Positions 54,905 through 64,000 are shown, counted from the stretch's first letter. The stretch is DNA of 64,000 nt from Candidatus Eremiobacterota bacterium (GCA_019235885.1 JAFAKB010000056.1:16860-80859), one strand, 5' to 3'. Notes: generated by a model not told the origin, from the sequence alone. A program made the numbers and translations.

Positions 54905-56034
54905 GCGGCGCCTTCACGCTGCACGCGACTTCCGGCGGCGCGCGGCGCGGGACGCTGCTCACCGCGCACGGCGAGGTGGCGACGCCGTGCTTCATGCCGG
55001 TCGGAACGCTCGCCGACGTGAAGCTGCTCGAGCCGCAGGACCTGCGCGAGATCGGCTCGCGCATCGTGCTCGCGAACACCTATCACCTGTGGCTGCGGCC
55101 CGGCCGCGAGACGCTGGTCGCCGCTGGCGGGATCCACCGCTTCATGGCGTGGGACGGCCCGGTGCTGACCGACTCCGGCGGCTACCAAGTCTTCAGCCTG
55201 GAGTCGCGGCGCGAGCTCGACGACGAGGGCGTGACGTTCCGCTCGCACCTCGACGGCGGCGCGCACCGCTTCACGCCCGAAAGCGTCGTCGCGTTTCAAG
55301 AAGATCTCGCGGTCGACGTGGCGATGGTGCTCGACCAGTGCGTGAAGCTGCCCTCGCCGCACGAGGAGCTCGAACGCGCCGTCGCGCGCACGACGGCATG
55401 GGCGGAGCGCAGCGCCGCCGCGTGGCGGCGCGGCCCGACGCTGCTGTTCGGGATCGTGCAGGGCGGGCTCGACGAGAGCTTGCGCGCCCGCAGCGCGTCG
55501 GAGCTGGTCGCGCTGGACCTTCCAGGCTACGCGATCGGCGGGCTTTCGGTCGGCGAGTCGCGCGCCGAGATGGATCGGGTCGCGCGCTTCACCGCGGCGC
55601 TGTTGCCGGCGCACAAGCCGCGCTACCTGATGGGCGTCGGGACGGTGCGCGATCTGATCGCGGGGATCGAGGGCGGGATCGACTTGTTCGACTGCGTGTA
55701 CCCGACGCGCAGCGGCCGGCACGGCCGCGTGCTGACGCGCGCAGGCGCCGAGTACAACGTGCGCAACGCCGCGAACGTGCGCGACTTCGGGCCGGTCGAC
55801 CCCGGCTGCGACTGCCGCATCTGTGCCACGTACAGCAGGGCGTACCTCTCGCATCTATTTCGTTCCGGCGAGACGCTCGCGCAGCGGCTGCTCTCGTATC
55901 ACAACGTCGCGGCGCTGACCGGTCTGGTCCGTGCGGCGCGCGCCGCGATCGAGGAGGGTCGCTGGGCGGCGTTTCGTGACGCGCTTCCGGCGACGAAGGC
56001 CCCGGACGAGGCGGCCGAAAAGGAGCCGACGTGA
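54901..56034 (+). CDS. tgt: tRNA-guanine transglycosylase
   Basis: 377 aa from GTG 54901. It replaces G34 by preQ1 in queuosine tRNAs. FMPVGTLADVK; ANTYHLWLRPG; LTDSGGYQVFSL with catalytic Asp; GIVQGG; GGLSVGES; GVGTVRDLI; nucleophile Asp in FDCVYPTRSGRHG; zinc ligands in PGCDCRICATYSRAYL. Overlaps on both sides by 4 nt (AAA+ ATPase before, barrel protein after). Confidence 0.96.
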   Translation: MSGAFTLHATSGGARRGTLLTAHGEVATPCFMPVGTLADVKLLEPQDLREIGSRIVLANTYHLWLRPGRETLVAAGGIHRFMAWDGPVLTDSGGYQVFSLESRRELDDEGVTFRSHLDGGAHRFTPESVVAFQEDLAVDVAMVLDQCVKLPSPHEELERAVARTTAWAERSAAAWRRGPTLLFGIVQGGLDESLRARSASELVALDLPGYAIGGLSVGESRAEMDRVARFTAALLPAHKPRYLMGVGTVRDLIAGIEGGIDLFDCVYPTRSGRHGRVLTRAGAEYNVRNAANVRDFGPVDPGCDCRICATYSRAYLSHLFRSGETLAQRLLSYHNVAALTGLVRAARAAIEEGRWAAFRDALPATKAPDEAAEKEPT

Positions 56035-56870
56035 GGAACGGGCTCCGGCGCATCGCCGCCATGACGACTGCGCTTTTTGTTTCTGCGACGGCCTTCGCAT
56101 GCGCGGATCCGCTCGACACGTCGTTCGCGCTGACCGTCAACCCGCTGACCGGCCAGCACGAAGTCAACGGCAACCATGCCGACAAGCTGACGTTCGCGCC
56201 GCTTCCGCTCGGCGAGCTGATCGTGCGGCGCGGTCCGGACGCCGTACGCATCGAAGGACTGCCGCCCGTCTCGTTCCGGTACAACGCGAGCGGCGACGGC
56301 GCGCAGTCCACGCAGCTCTCGATCATCAACGCGACGTATCGGCGCGCGTTCGCCGGCGGCTGGTTCGCCGGCGTCGGCCAAACGATCTACAACCAGTTCA
56401 CCACGTACGTCCCGGTGAACGGAACGTTCAACTACGTGCGCGGTCCGCAGACGATTTTGATCTACGGTTCGGAGGCGCAGTACTCGCGCGTCACCGGGCT
56501 GCGCTGGGAAGCCGGCCGCACCGTCGAGCGCGGGCGCGACCGCGCGGAGTTTTGGATCGCGGTGAATCCCAAGATGCGCGGCATCCAGTACACGGAGATT
56601 CCGTCGCACGGCCTGTGCTTCGTGAGGTTCGTCGGCGGCGTGGCCCAGGGACCGGCGTGTAATACGGTGGTGAGCACGTTCTCCGACCCCGAAAACGCTT
56701 CGCAGCTCGACCTCACCGCCCGCGTCGCCCACCGCATCGCCAAGCACGCCGAGCTGCTCTACGGTGTGCGCTACCTGAACTACACGGCCCACTACGACGA
56801 CTTCCCCGGCCAGCTCGCCGACCGCAACGTCGGGTTCGCGCCGCTCCTGGGGCTTCGCGTCAAACTGTAA
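56031..56870 (+). CDS. Exported probable outer-membrane beta-barrel protein
   Basis: 279 aa, beginning in the tgt stop (GTGA/ATGA-type overlap). Signal peptide of about 25 residues ending FACADP. The rest alternates short amphipathic strands with Tyr/Phe/Gly-rich turns (GWFAGVGQTIYNQFTTYVPV, ELLYGVRYLNYTAHYDDF) and ends in LGLRVKL, consistent with a barrel of about 10-12 strands. No family recognised; resemblance to lipid-modifying or porin-like small barrels is only structural. Supports a diderm envelope. Confidence 0.7.
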   Translation: MRNGLRRIAAMTTALFVSATAFACADPLDTSFALTVNPLTGQHEVNGNHADKLTFAPLPLGELIVRRGPDAVRIEGLPPVSFRYNASGDGAQSTQLSIINATYRRAFAGGWFAGVGQTIYNQFTTYVPVNGTFNYVRGPQTILIYGSEAQYSRVTGLRWEAGRTVERGRDRAEFWIAVNPKMRGIQYTEIPSHGLCFVRFVGGVAQGPACNTVVSTFSDPENASQLDLTARVAHRIAKHAELLYGVRYLNYTAHYDDFPGQLADRNVGFAPLLGLRVKL

Positions 56871-56882
56871 AGCCGTCGTCTC

Positions 56883-57065
56883 TCAACGGCCGGCGCTGCG
56901 CGATTCGGCCGGCAGTTCACGTTCGGCGTGAAAGCCATAGGATGATAACGCGGCGCGCAGTGCCTGCTCGACGTGCTCGTTGGGCATGCGATTCTTGCGC
57001 GCGAGCATTTCGACCGAGTCGCCGACGAGAAAGTCGAGCAGAACGATCAGCGGATCGAGTTCCAT
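56883..57065 (-). CDS. Small hypothetical protein
   Basis: 60 aa from ATG 57063-57065; a longer frame to 57134 lacks support. MELDPLIVLLDFLVGDSVEM followed by helical NEHVEQALRAALSSYGFHAE. Looks like a two-helix soluble peptide; no family recognised. Convergent with the barrel gene. Confidence 0.45.
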   Translation of the reverse strand: MELDPLIVLLDFLVGDSVEMLARKNRMPNEHVEQALRAALSSYGFHAERELPAESRSAGR

Positions 57066-57418
57066 GTTGCACCCGAACGATCGGCCCGATTCCAGCCGGT
57101 CACTAACCGCGAAAGGGAAACGACCGCCGGGCACGACTCGCTAGTGTTCCTAGGCAAGCCATGAGCCCGGCGGTCGACGGCCTGCGCGCGACGGGCTCGG
57201 TCTCGGCAAGCAGGACGTCGGCGATCAAGCGGTACTTGGGAGCGCGAGCTGACCCCTACATGATGATGGGCGGAACACTGGGGGCGACGATGGCAGAAGG
57301 TCCCGAAATTGATGCGCGCACGGCAATACCTCAGCAAAGTGCTAGTGGAAACCACCGCACGATACCTTCGATAGCACACCGATACTAACCGAGAGTTAGG
57401 TAGATGCTCCGCCGAGCC
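57066..57418. other. Intergenic region, no gene supported
   Basis: About 350 bp between a small minus-strand gene and the 3' end of the LuxR gene. GC is lower than average in 57220-57420. Short ORFs on both strands lack ribosome sites; no promoter stands out. Confidence 0.35.
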
Positions 57419-57450
57419 TTATGCGCAAACGGTTATGCGCTAACGCATAA
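57419..57450 (-). repeat. Palindrome plus direct repeat after the LuxR stop
   Basis: TTATGCG-CTAA-CGCATAA (57433-57450) is a perfect 7-bp inverted repeat abutting the LuxR stop codon; TTATGCGC occurs again at 57419-57426. It could be a weak terminator or a protein-binding site. Confidence 0.5.
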
Positions 57451-58944
57451 TCATAGGAGCCCCAGCTGGCGAGCCCGAGACAACGCCTCGAGTCGCCCGT
57501 GGACCTCCAGTTTTGAGCCGATGTTGCGGAGGTGCGTACGAACGGTATGGGGACTCCGGTCGAGCTGTGCCGCGATCTGCGGCGCGCTCCGTCCCAGGCC
57601 GACCAGTTTGAGGATTTCGACCTCCGTCGTCGTGAGCGGCCCAACAAAGGGGCGTGAGCGCAGCGCTTCGATCGCCGCCACGATGGCGCGGCCGTAGCCT
57701 CGTACCGTCTGGGAGAGCGCATCCACCCGACCGGTGAGCGGAAGCTTCGCCAGCGAGGCAGTCACCGGATCCTCCTGGAGGAACCGCGCCTCAGCGGCTC
57801 TGCGGCCTCGGACGAAATCTCCGACCAACTCTCCGGCTGCGGAGGCGATGGCGCGCGCGAGCCGGCGGTATCGCAGTTCGTGAGCAGGCAGGTGTCTCAC
57901 CGGGCGCGCGGAGGTTGAAATCGCTTGGCGGCTGAAACGCCGCGCCGCGTCATCGTCGGTGAGCGCAATCGCGTTCAATGCCAGCAAGGACCGGCACAGA
58001 GCCCGCTCACCGTCCGTCCGGCCTATGGTGTCTTTGAGGACCGTCAGCACGTTTCTCGACGTGGCGAAGTCGCGACACCAGATGAGGCGCAACGCGTCCG
58101 CAATTCCCGCGGCGAACCGCTCGCGGTACTGCTCGGGCAAAGGATGCGAGTTGAGCACGATGCAAGCCCGCGTCATCGCTTCGTCCTCACCACGCTCGGC
58201 AGCCAGTTCGTATACCGCAACGCGCCCGGCCGCGCGGAGCGACACGTCCCCGCCTGCGGCACCTTCCCGGGCGAGTTCCGAAGCATGGTGCCAGGCTGAC
58301 TCGGCATCGCCGGTACACGCGTGGTGAACGACGTAGGCGACGGAGTGAAACATCGCAGCGGCGCGAGCGGAGCCGAGCAGCCGCGACAATCGGATTCCCC
58401 CGGCAACTTCTTCCAGCGCCGTCGCCGATTCGCTACGGTAATATGCCGCGCTGGCCAGTCGATGGTGAAGTCGTAGGCGCATGACGTCGTCGTTGACGTT
58501 CGCCAGCGCTTCGGTAACAGCCGCTGAACGGTGGGCCGACGGCTCGACGGCGCCGTTTGCAGCGTCCACCACCGCCTGCAATGCGATGCGCCCGAGCGCG
58601 AGTGCCGGGGACGAGGTCGTCCCGAGCAGCGACGCCGCGCGTGTGAAGAGATTCCGCGACATCAGCAAAGGCGCCAGAATGTCGATCACGTATGGTCGCT
58701 CGGCCTCGCTCGCGATCTCGGCCGCTCGGCGCAACGTCGATTCGGCGCGAAGGACGTCGCCTTCGCACTGCCACGCGGTCGCCGCAAGCATCAGCCCACC
58801 GACGCTAGTACGATCGTACCGCTTTAGGGCCTTCTTTATTTCGTCATAAGAAGCCAGCGCGCAGGTGTAGAACGCTGCGGACGTGGTCGACGTCGTCCCG
58901 GCATGTTCAGACCCATCTGCGCAACCCGCATCGCGTAGAGCCAT
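57451..58944 (-). CDS. TPR-like LuxR-family transcriptional regulator (second paralogue)
   Basis: 497 aa from ATG 58942-58944. Helical-repeat sensor region 1 to about 430; C-terminal LuxR helix-turn-helix LTTTEVEILKLVGLGRSAPQ, RSPHTVRTHLRNIGSKLEVH. Shares the central HPLPEQYRERF and VGDFVRGRRA blocks with 14048-15526, so the pair arose by duplication. A divergent XRE regulator starts 80 nt upstream; mutual regulation is possible. No REC or nucleotide-binding motif. Confidence 0.8.
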   Translation of the reverse strand: MALRDAGCADGSEHAGTTSTTSAAFYTCALASYDEIKKALKRYDRTSVGGLMLAATAWQCEGDVLRAESTLRRAAEIASEAERPYVIDILAPLLMSRNLFTRAASLLGTTSSPALALGRIALQAVVDAANGAVEPSAHRSAAVTEALANVNDDVMRLRLHHRLASAAYYRSESATALEEVAGGIRLSRLLGSARAAAMFHSVAYVVHHACTGDAESAWHHASELAREGAAGGDVSLRAAGRVAVYELAAERGEDEAMTRACIVLNSHPLPEQYRERFAAGIADALRLIWCRDFATSRNVLTVLKDTIGRTDGERALCRSLLALNAIALTDDDAARRFSRQAISTSARPVRHLPAHELRYRRLARAIASAAGELVGDFVRGRRAAEARFLQEDPVTASLAKLPLTGRVDALSQTVRGYGRAIVAAIEALRSRPFVGPLTTTEVEILKLVGLGRSAPQIAAQLDRSPHTVRTHLRNIGSKLEVHGRLEALSRARQLGLL

Positions 58945-59024
58945 AGTAGTCAATCTTATTCCATAGAATTCTATTGCGCTCCTCGCAATACCATACTATC
59001 GGATTTTACCTGTATGCTACGGCA

Positions 59025-59405
59025 ATGTCCGGTACGCTGGGCGAGCGCATCAGGGAAGCGCGGGTGGCCAAAGGGCTTTCCGTCGGTCAGCTTTCGCAGC
59101 GTATCGGCATTACGGAAGACGCCCTTCGCAAGATCGAGTCCGGCAATACGCAACAGCCGGCCTTTGTCGTCGGGCTCAGAATAGCCGCCGAGGTCACCGT
59201 CAATCCTTTTTTCCTCGGCTTCGGCGACGTGAGCTACAAGACCGAGGAGAGTCATCGGACGGTAGTCGAACAACGTTTCGCGGCAGTGGCGTTTCAGGAG
59301 CTGGAGCGTCTTTTAATGCAAATAAGCGCTCTATGTCGGCTCGCGAATAGCTTGGAAGACCAAGCTCGCGGCGTGCTGCAGCGCATAGCTCAAGGATCGC
59401 CATAA
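59025..59405 (+). CDS. XRE-family helix-turn-helix regulator
   Basis: 126 aa from ATG 59025. HTH_3 domain (about 3-58): LGERIREARVAKGLSVGQLS, RIGITEDALRKIESGNTQQP. The C-terminal helical part (ERLLMQISALCRLANSLEDQ) may dimerise. TATGCT lies 6 nt before the ATG with no ribosome site, again suggesting a leaderless message. Divergent from the LuxR gene; AT-richer than core genes. Confidence 0.78.
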   Translation: MSGTLGERIREARVAKGLSVGQLSQRIGITEDALRKIESGNTQQPAFVVGLRIAAEVTVNPFFLGFGDVSYKTEESHRTVVEQRFAAVAFQELERLLMQISALCRLANSLEDQARGVLQRIAQGSP

Positions 59406-59485
59406 GAGATTCGTCGCCCGGCCCGATCAGACCGGAGACGCCCTGCGGAAACGGGAACGCCACTCCGGAATCCTACGTGGCCGGT

Positions 59486-59503
59486 ATGCCACCATCATGG
59501 CAT
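59486..59503. terminator. Small hairpin between XRE and ileS 3' ends
   Basis: ATGCCA-CCATCA-TGGCAT, six perfect pairs, between two convergent genes. No T-run; weak candidate. The rest of 59406-59556 holds nothing I can identify. Confidence 0.3.
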
Positions 59504-59556
59504 CGTGCGGCGGCGGTGACGACCCGGAACATGCTGGTCGGCCAGCCGCGACTCGG

Positions 59557-62388
59557 TCAGGTTTCGAGGTCGCGGACGATCGCGGCGCACGGCCCGCACA
59601 GCGCCGGATGTTCTGGGTCGGTGCCGAGCGGAAGGTACTTCCAGCAGCGCTGGCATTTTTCGCCGCCGGCCGGGACGACGACGACGGTCGCCGCGCCGTT
59701 CGCCGATGGATTGAAGCCGCGCAGCGACGAGACGACCAGCGCTTCGCGCAAGCCGTCGCCGAGCGCCACCAGCCGGTCGTAGAGCGCGCCCGGCACCTCG
59801 ACCTTCGCGTCCAGCTGAAAGTCGCGCACGCCTTCGCTCGCGGCGACCTGCGCGCGCAGCTCCTTCAACAGCGCCCACGCCGCCAACGCCTCTTCCTCGG
59901 TGGGCTCCGGTCGTGGAAACGACAGGTCGAACACCGACTCGTTCTCGCCGCGCAGCTCCGCCGGCAGATGTTGCCACGCCTCCTCCGCGGTGAACGAGAG
60001 GATCGGCGCGAGCAGCACCGCCATCGTGCGGAAAATTTCGAGCAGCGCCGATTGCCCGCTGCGGCGGCGCCTCGAGTCCGCCGCCGAAGTGTAGAGCGGT
60101 TCTTTCAGCACGTCGACGTAGAACGCCGAGAGGTCTTCCTTGTCGAACTGCTGGATCGCGACGTACGCCGCGTGCAGATCGAAGCGCAGGTAGTGCTCGC
60201 GCACGTCGCGCGCGAACGCGTCGAGCGCGATCAGTGCCAGCCGGTCGATCGGCTCCATCCGCTCGCGCGGGACGATCCCCTCCGGCGTGAGGCCGTCGAG
60301 CGCGCCGAGGAACCAGCGCAGCCGGTAGCGCAGGTTCTTGTAGACGTTGGCGACGTTTTCGAGCAGCTGCGCGCCGAGCCGCATGTCGCCGGTGAACTCG
60401 CTCGAGGCGACCCACAGCCGCAGCACGTCGGCGCCGTACTTGCCGATCGCCTCGTCGGCGCCGATGTAGTTGCCGGCCGACTTGTGCATCGCGTGGCCGT
60501 GCTGGTCAACGACCCACCCGTGCGAGATCACCTCCCGGTACGGCGCGATGTCGCGCACCGCGATCGAGGTGACGAGGTTCGAGCGGAACCAGCCGCGGTA
60601 CTGGTCACCGCCTTCGAGGTATGCGTCGGCCGGGAACTTCATCCCGCGCTCGACCAGCACGCCGCGCCAGGTGACGCCGGACTCGAACCAGATGTCGACG
60701 ATGTTGCGCTCTTTCTCGAACGCTCGTCCGCCGCACCGCGGGCACGTCAGCCCCGGCGGCGCGAACGCTTCGAGCGGCTCGGTCCACCACAGATCCGACG
60801 CGTTTCCTTCATCGAACGAGCGCGCGCGCATCGCCTGAGCGAAGTTCCGCGCCAGCGCCGCGTCGAGCAGCGACTCGTTGCACGCGGTGCAGACGACGGC
60901 CGGGATCGGCGTCCCCCACACGCGCTGGCGCGAGACGCACCACTCCGGATGGTTGCCGATCATCTGCGACATCCGCGTCTCGCCCCATGCCGGCAGCCAG
61001 CTCACGTCGTGCACCGCGAGCTCCGCGCGCCGGCGCAAGTCGTTGCGGTCCATCCCGATGAACCACTGCGCGGTGGCGCGGAAGATCACCGGGCTCTTGC
61101 AGCGCCAGCAGTGCGGGTAGGTGTGCTCGTACGACTCCGCCGACACGAGCGCGCCCGACGCGCGCAGGTCTTCGACGATCCGCTCGTTCGCCTTGAAGAT
61201 GTGCAGCCCGGCGTACGGTCCGGCTTCGGCGGTGAACCGGCCCGCGCCGTCGACGGGGTTGATGACCGGCAAACCATAGCGCGCGCCGGTCTCGAAGTCG
61301 TCGGCGCCGTGTCCCGGCGCCGTGTGGACCGCACCCGTACCGGTGTCGAGCTCGACGTACTCCGCGTTGACGATCACCGAGTCGCGGTCGAGGAACGGAT
61401 GCCGTACGGCGAGCCAGTCCAGTGCGCTGCCCTGCACCTCGCCGCGCAATCCGGCGATGGGCCGTCCTTCGACAGGCGCGGGATGACCGGGCTCAGGATG
61501 ACCGCTGAACCGCTTCAGCACGTCGGCGGCAAGCTTTTCGGCGAGGATGACGTCCTCGCCGGCGATGCGGTACACGCCGTACGTCGCATCGGGCTTCAGC
61601 GCGACGGCGGCGTTCGCCGGGAGCGTCCACGGCGTCGTCGTCCAGATCACGACCGAGAGCGGCGCTCCGTCGTCGTCGAGCCCGAACTTCTCCAGCAGTG
61701 CTTTGCGCTGTTCGCCGGTCGCGCGGAAGCGGACGTAGATCGAGGGTGAGACGTGGTCCTTGTACTCGATCTCGGCTTCGGCGAGGGCGGTCTCGTCGAC
61801 GACGCACCACAGCGTCGAGCGCAAGCCCTTGTAGAGGTAGTCGGCGTCGATCAGGTCGGCGAGCGTCTCCACGATCGTGGCCTCGAAGGTCGGCGCGATC
61901 GTCATGTACGGATCGTCGAAGCGGCCGAACGTTCCCATCCGCCGCATCTGCTCGCGCTGGCGGTTCGTCCAGTACAGCGCGCGCTCGCGGCAGGCGTGGC
62001 GCAGCACGATCGGGTCGGCGCTGCGGAAGTCGAGCTTCAGGTGCTGGAGCGTCTCGCGCTCGATCGGCAGCCCGTGCATGTCCCAGCCCGGGACGAAATC
62101 CGAGTACTCCCCGTCGAGCAGGTGAATCTTCACCAGCGCGTCCTTCAGGACGCGGTTGAGGAACGTCCCCATGTGGAGGTCGTTGTTCGCGTACGGCGGG
62201 CCGTCGTGCAGCACGTACGGCGCGCCCCCGCGCACGCGGTTCCGCTCGAGCCGCTTGCGATACACGTCGTGCTGAGTCCACCAACGAACCCGCTCCGGCT
62301 CGCGCTTCGGCAGCTCGGCCCGCATCGGAAAGCCGGTCTTGGGCAGGTTCAGCGTGGAACGGTAGTCGCGGTCGACGGTTTCGGGCAT
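59557..62388 (-). CDS. ileS: Isoleucyl-tRNA synthetase
   Basis: 943 aa, full bacterial length. HIGH region reads GPPYANNDLHMGTFLNRVLK (HMGT), KMSKS region HGHAMHKSAGNYIG; both are variant forms. Editing CP1 domain between them; WPSDR-like and anticodon regions follow; the C-terminal zinc finger is CQRCWKYLPLGTDPEHPALC plus CGPC. Charges tRNA-Ile and edits valine. The 142-nt leader toward the M50 gene shows no convincing T-box. Confidence 0.96.
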   Translation of the reverse strand: MPETVDRDYRSTLNLPKTGFPMRAELPKREPERVRWWTQHDVYRKRLERNRVRGGAPYVLHDGPPYANNDLHMGTFLNRVLKDALVKIHLLDGEYSDFVPGWDMHGLPIERETLQHLKLDFRSADPIVLRHACRERALYWTNRQREQMRRMGTFGRFDDPYMTIAPTFEATIVETLADLIDADYLYKGLRSTLWCVVDETALAEAEIEYKDHVSPSIYVRFRATGEQRKALLEKFGLDDDGAPLSVVIWTTTPWTLPANAAVALKPDATYGVYRIAGEDVILAEKLAADVLKRFSGHPEPGHPAPVEGRPIAGLRGEVQGSALDWLAVRHPFLDRDSVIVNAEYVELDTGTGAVHTAPGHGADDFETGARYGLPVINPVDGAGRFTAEAGPYAGLHIFKANERIVEDLRASGALVSAESYEHTYPHCWRCKSPVIFRATAQWFIGMDRNDLRRRAELAVHDVSWLPAWGETRMSQMIGNHPEWCVSRQRVWGTPIPAVVCTACNESLLDAALARNFAQAMRARSFDEGNASDLWWTEPLEAFAPPGLTCPRCGGRAFEKERNIVDIWFESGVTWRGVLVERGMKFPADAYLEGGDQYRGWFRSNLVTSIAVRDIAPYREVISHGWVVDQHGHAMHKSAGNYIGADEAIGKYGADVLRLWVASSEFTGDMRLGAQLLENVANVYKNLRYRLRWFLGALDGLTPEGIVPRERMEPIDRLALIALDAFARDVREHYLRFDLHAAYVAIQQFDKEDLSAFYVDVLKEPLYTSAADSRRRRSGQSALLEIFRTMAVLLAPILSFTAEEAWQHLPAELRGENESVFDLSFPRPEPTEEEALAAWALLKELRAQVAASEGVRDFQLDAKVEVPGALYDRLVALGDGLREALVVSSLRGFNPSANGAATVVVVPAGGEKCQRCWKYLPLGTDPEHPALCGPCAAIVRDLET

Positions 62389-62530
62389 CGGAACGGCCGC
62401 ATTTCGTCCACCGGGGTCCCGCGGCCCTTGCGAAACGCGGAGTAACCAGGGGATTCGCGACTTGCAATGAGACGAGGCGCGATCCTATCGACGGGAGTAC
62501 CGTCGCGGGACGATTTTCTTTTTGCTGCAG

Positions 62531-63283
62531 CTACGCCGGTGCGACTGCTTCGGTGTCGGAATGCGCTGGGCGGGTGGCGCGTTCTTGGGACCAGCCTTGG
62601 CGGAGCAGGAAGGCGCCGAGGATCGCGTACCAGCCGTACACGATGTCGTGCGTCGCGGCGACGACCAGCACGCCGGCCGCGACGAACAGCAGCGCGAAGA
62701 CGATGCCGACGCGCGAAGCGGCGTTCGTCGCGGCGTCGCGGTCGCGCGAGCGGCGCCACAACAGCGCGCGCAGCACGCGGCCGCCGTCCATCGGATAGGC
62801 CGGGATCGCGTTGAACAGCGCGAGCACGCCGTTCGCGAGCACCACGTACGTCCCGAGCAGGCCGACCGCTTCGCGCAGCGCGCCGGGCGCGCCGAGCCGG
62901 TCGACGAGCATGACGGGCAGCAGGCCGGCGAGCGCGAGCGCGGCGCTGAACAGCGGACCGGCGGCCGCGATCAGCGCGTCGGCCTTCGGCGAAGCGGGCT
63001 CGCGCTCGAGCGTCGCGACGCCGCCGAACAAGAACAGCGTGATGGCGTCGGTGCGCACGCCGAAGCGGCGGGCGACCAGCGCGTGCGCGAGCTCGTGCGC
63101 GACGAGGCTGGCGAAGAGCGCGAGGGCGCAGACCGCGCCGAGCGCGTACGCCTGCGGCGGCGGGAGCATCCCCAAGCCGCGCGCGAGCGCAACCGTCATG
63201 AACGCGTAAACGGCGAGCCACGAAACGTGCACGCCTACGCGTATGTCGAACAGACGACCGAGTGTGAGGGTCTGTTGCGCCAC
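62531..63283 (-). CDS. M50-family site-2 protease-like zinc metallopeptidase
   Basis: 250 aa, about six membrane segments. Zinc motif HELAHA in [16 protein letters not shown]; second motif [18 protein letters not shown] with the third ligand Asp; the C-terminal helices end near 230. No PDZ or CBS domain. Such proteases cut transmembrane segments of signalling or membrane proteins. It lies 31 nt downstream of the CsaB-like gene and 142 nt upstream of ileS. Confidence 0.9.
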   Translation of the reverse strand: MAQQTLTLGRLFDIRVGVHVSWLAVYAFMTVALARGLGMLPPPQAYALGAVCALALFASLVAHELAHALVARRFGVRTDAITLFLFGGVATLEREPASPKADALIAAAGPLFSAALALAGLLPVMLVDRLGAPGALREAVGLLGTYVVLANGVLALFNAIPAYPMDGGRVLRALLWRRSRDRDAATNAASRVGIVFALLFVAAGVLVVAATHDIVYGWYAILGAFLLRQGWSQERATRPAHSDTEAVAPA

Positions 63284-63314
63284 CGTGACGCAGCCGTTCG
63301 CGCGTCGGGCCGCT

Positions 63315-64000
63315 TCAGCCTTCGGCCGAACCCCGCGCGTTCGCGCCGCGCGCGCTGCGCCCGGCCACCAGCTCGTTCAGCGCGTCGAAGTTGCGCTCGG
63401 CGAGCTGCTCGATCTCGGAACGAACCGCGCGCAGATGCGCTGCCAGCTCCGCGCGCCGCGCCCACGCCTCGTCGACGCGCCGCGCGAGCTCGTCGGCCGG
63501 CGGGAGCGGCTCGCCGGGGACGAACAGCGGTCCGGCGGGATACCGCAGATCCTCGAGCAGCGCGCTGACCTTCGGATCGTACGGCAGCGCCAGGAACGGA
63601 ACGCCGAGCCGCGCCGCGATGATCAGCGCGTGCAGCCGCATCCCGATCACCAGCGACGCGCGGCCGATGACCTGCGCGGCTTGGCCGAGTGGATAGTCGG
63701 GGAGCAGCACCGGGGTCGACGCGCAGCGGCGGATGATCGTCGTCGAGACCTCGGCATCGGGTGGTCCGCCGAGCGGGAGAAACGCGACGCGCGCACCGTG
63801 CTCGCCGGCAAGGCGGTCGGCAATCCCGGCGAGCGCCTGCGCCGTCGCTTCCGCGCCGTGCCACTTGCGGACCGAGACGACGACCAGCGGCGTCCCGTCG
63901 TCTTCGAGCCCTTCCGCGGCGAGGTCGAGCGGCGCGCCGCCGGGCTCGAACAGAAACACCGGGTCGGCCGTTCGCTCGTCCGGCACGCCGGGGAGCAGCG
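63315..64000 (-). CDS. csaB: Polysaccharide pyruvyl transferase (CsaB-like), 5' end outside window
   Basis: The frame is open to base 64000, so only the C-terminal 228 codons are seen. [29 protein letters not shown], and the family signature [20 protein letters not shown] followed by [13 protein letters not shown]. CsaB adds ketal pyruvate to cell-wall polysaccharides that anchor S-layer (SLH) proteins. The tail is Glu/Arg-rich helix. Confidence 0.85.
   Translation of the reverse strand, partial: LLPGVPDERTADPVFLFEPGGAPLDLAAEGLEDDGTPLVVVSVRKWHGAEATAQALAGIADRLAGEHGARVAFLPLGGPPDAEVSTTIIRRCASTPVLLPDYPLGQAAQVIGRASLVIGMRLHALIIAARLGVPFLALPYDPKVSALLEDLRYPAGPLFVPGEPLPPADELARRVDEAWARRAELAAHLRAVRSEIEQLAERNFDALNELVAGRSARGANARGSAEG

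Noticed and set aside
59200..59463. 87-codon minus-strand ORF with a plausible peptide
   Set aside because: It overlaps the XRE regulator in antisense; the XRE HTH is clearly the coding frame, and no ribosome site precedes the minus ORF.
62389..62530. Possible T-box leader of ileS
   Set aside because: GTGG- and CCGCG-like pieces occur, but not the conserved antiterminator core in order, and there is no terminator hairpin with T-run before the start.

Overview
The window is about 70% GC, densely coded and single-copy, with a diderm cell plan: ADP-heptose epimerase (hldD), a probable outer-membrane barrel, lipoprotein maturation genes (lgt, lspA) and a periplasmic PpiC foldase. It also carries genes typical of Terrabacteria: whiA next to gap, sepF-divIVA-yggS, rqcP and a CIRCE heat-shock operator. 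This mix, with large TPR/LuxR regulators, suggests a high-GC diderm terrabacterium, plausibly Candidatus Eremiobacterota (WPS-2/Vulcanimicrobiota). The taxonomy is inference. I recognise no rRNA or tRNA gene, CRISPR array or insertion sequence.

1-8 kb is envelope and glycan biogenesis: an MFS-acyltransferase fusion, a GT2 polyprenyl-phosphate sugar transferase, hldD, a pyrimidine-nucleoside phosphorylase and a GT-C membrane protein. Three of the proteins here end in the same unrecognised secreted beta domain. 8-12 kb holds hsp20, with a clear sigma70 promoter overlapped by a CIRCE-like operator, and mfd. 12-15.5 kb is regulatory: HD-GYP, small unknown proteins and a TPR-LuxR activator. 15.8-20.5 kb has an EmrAB-type efflux pair and a Na+/H+ antiporter. 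20.5-26 kb has DUF1003, PpiC, MazG, a Kal-like hot-dog enzyme, a MetE-like enzyme, a VOC protein and an AraC regulator.

26-36 kb is one long plus-strand unit: hicB-like, rqcP, whiA, gap, S9 peptidase, NRDE protein, pgk, tpiA, gpmI, purine nucleoside phosphorylase. It covers lower glycolysis plus purine salvage. 36-38 kb has a PHB-depolymerase-like lipoprotein and an SDR dehydrogenase. 38-41 kb is a compact minus-strand flagellar rod operon with a FliA-like sigma factor. 41-46 kb has cell division (yggS, sepF, divIVA) and lipoprotein/thiol maturation (lgt, ccdA, an N-terminally extended lspA).

45.8-52.6 kb is a distinctly AT-richer insertion that splits the common lspA-rluD pair. It encodes a very large NERD plus tandem kinase-like plus SF1 helicase protein, now split by a +1 frameshift between helicase motifs I and Ia, and an overlapping 486-residue winged-helix-like partner. 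The architecture resembles antiphage systems (PglW/BREX, Mokosh), so this is the best candidate for an undescribed system here. After rluD, an AAA+ ATPase of intermediate composition precedes tgt. 56-64 kb has a barrel protein, a second TPR-LuxR paralogue, an XRE regulator, ileS, an M50 protease and a CsaB-like pyruvyl transferase cut by the window end.
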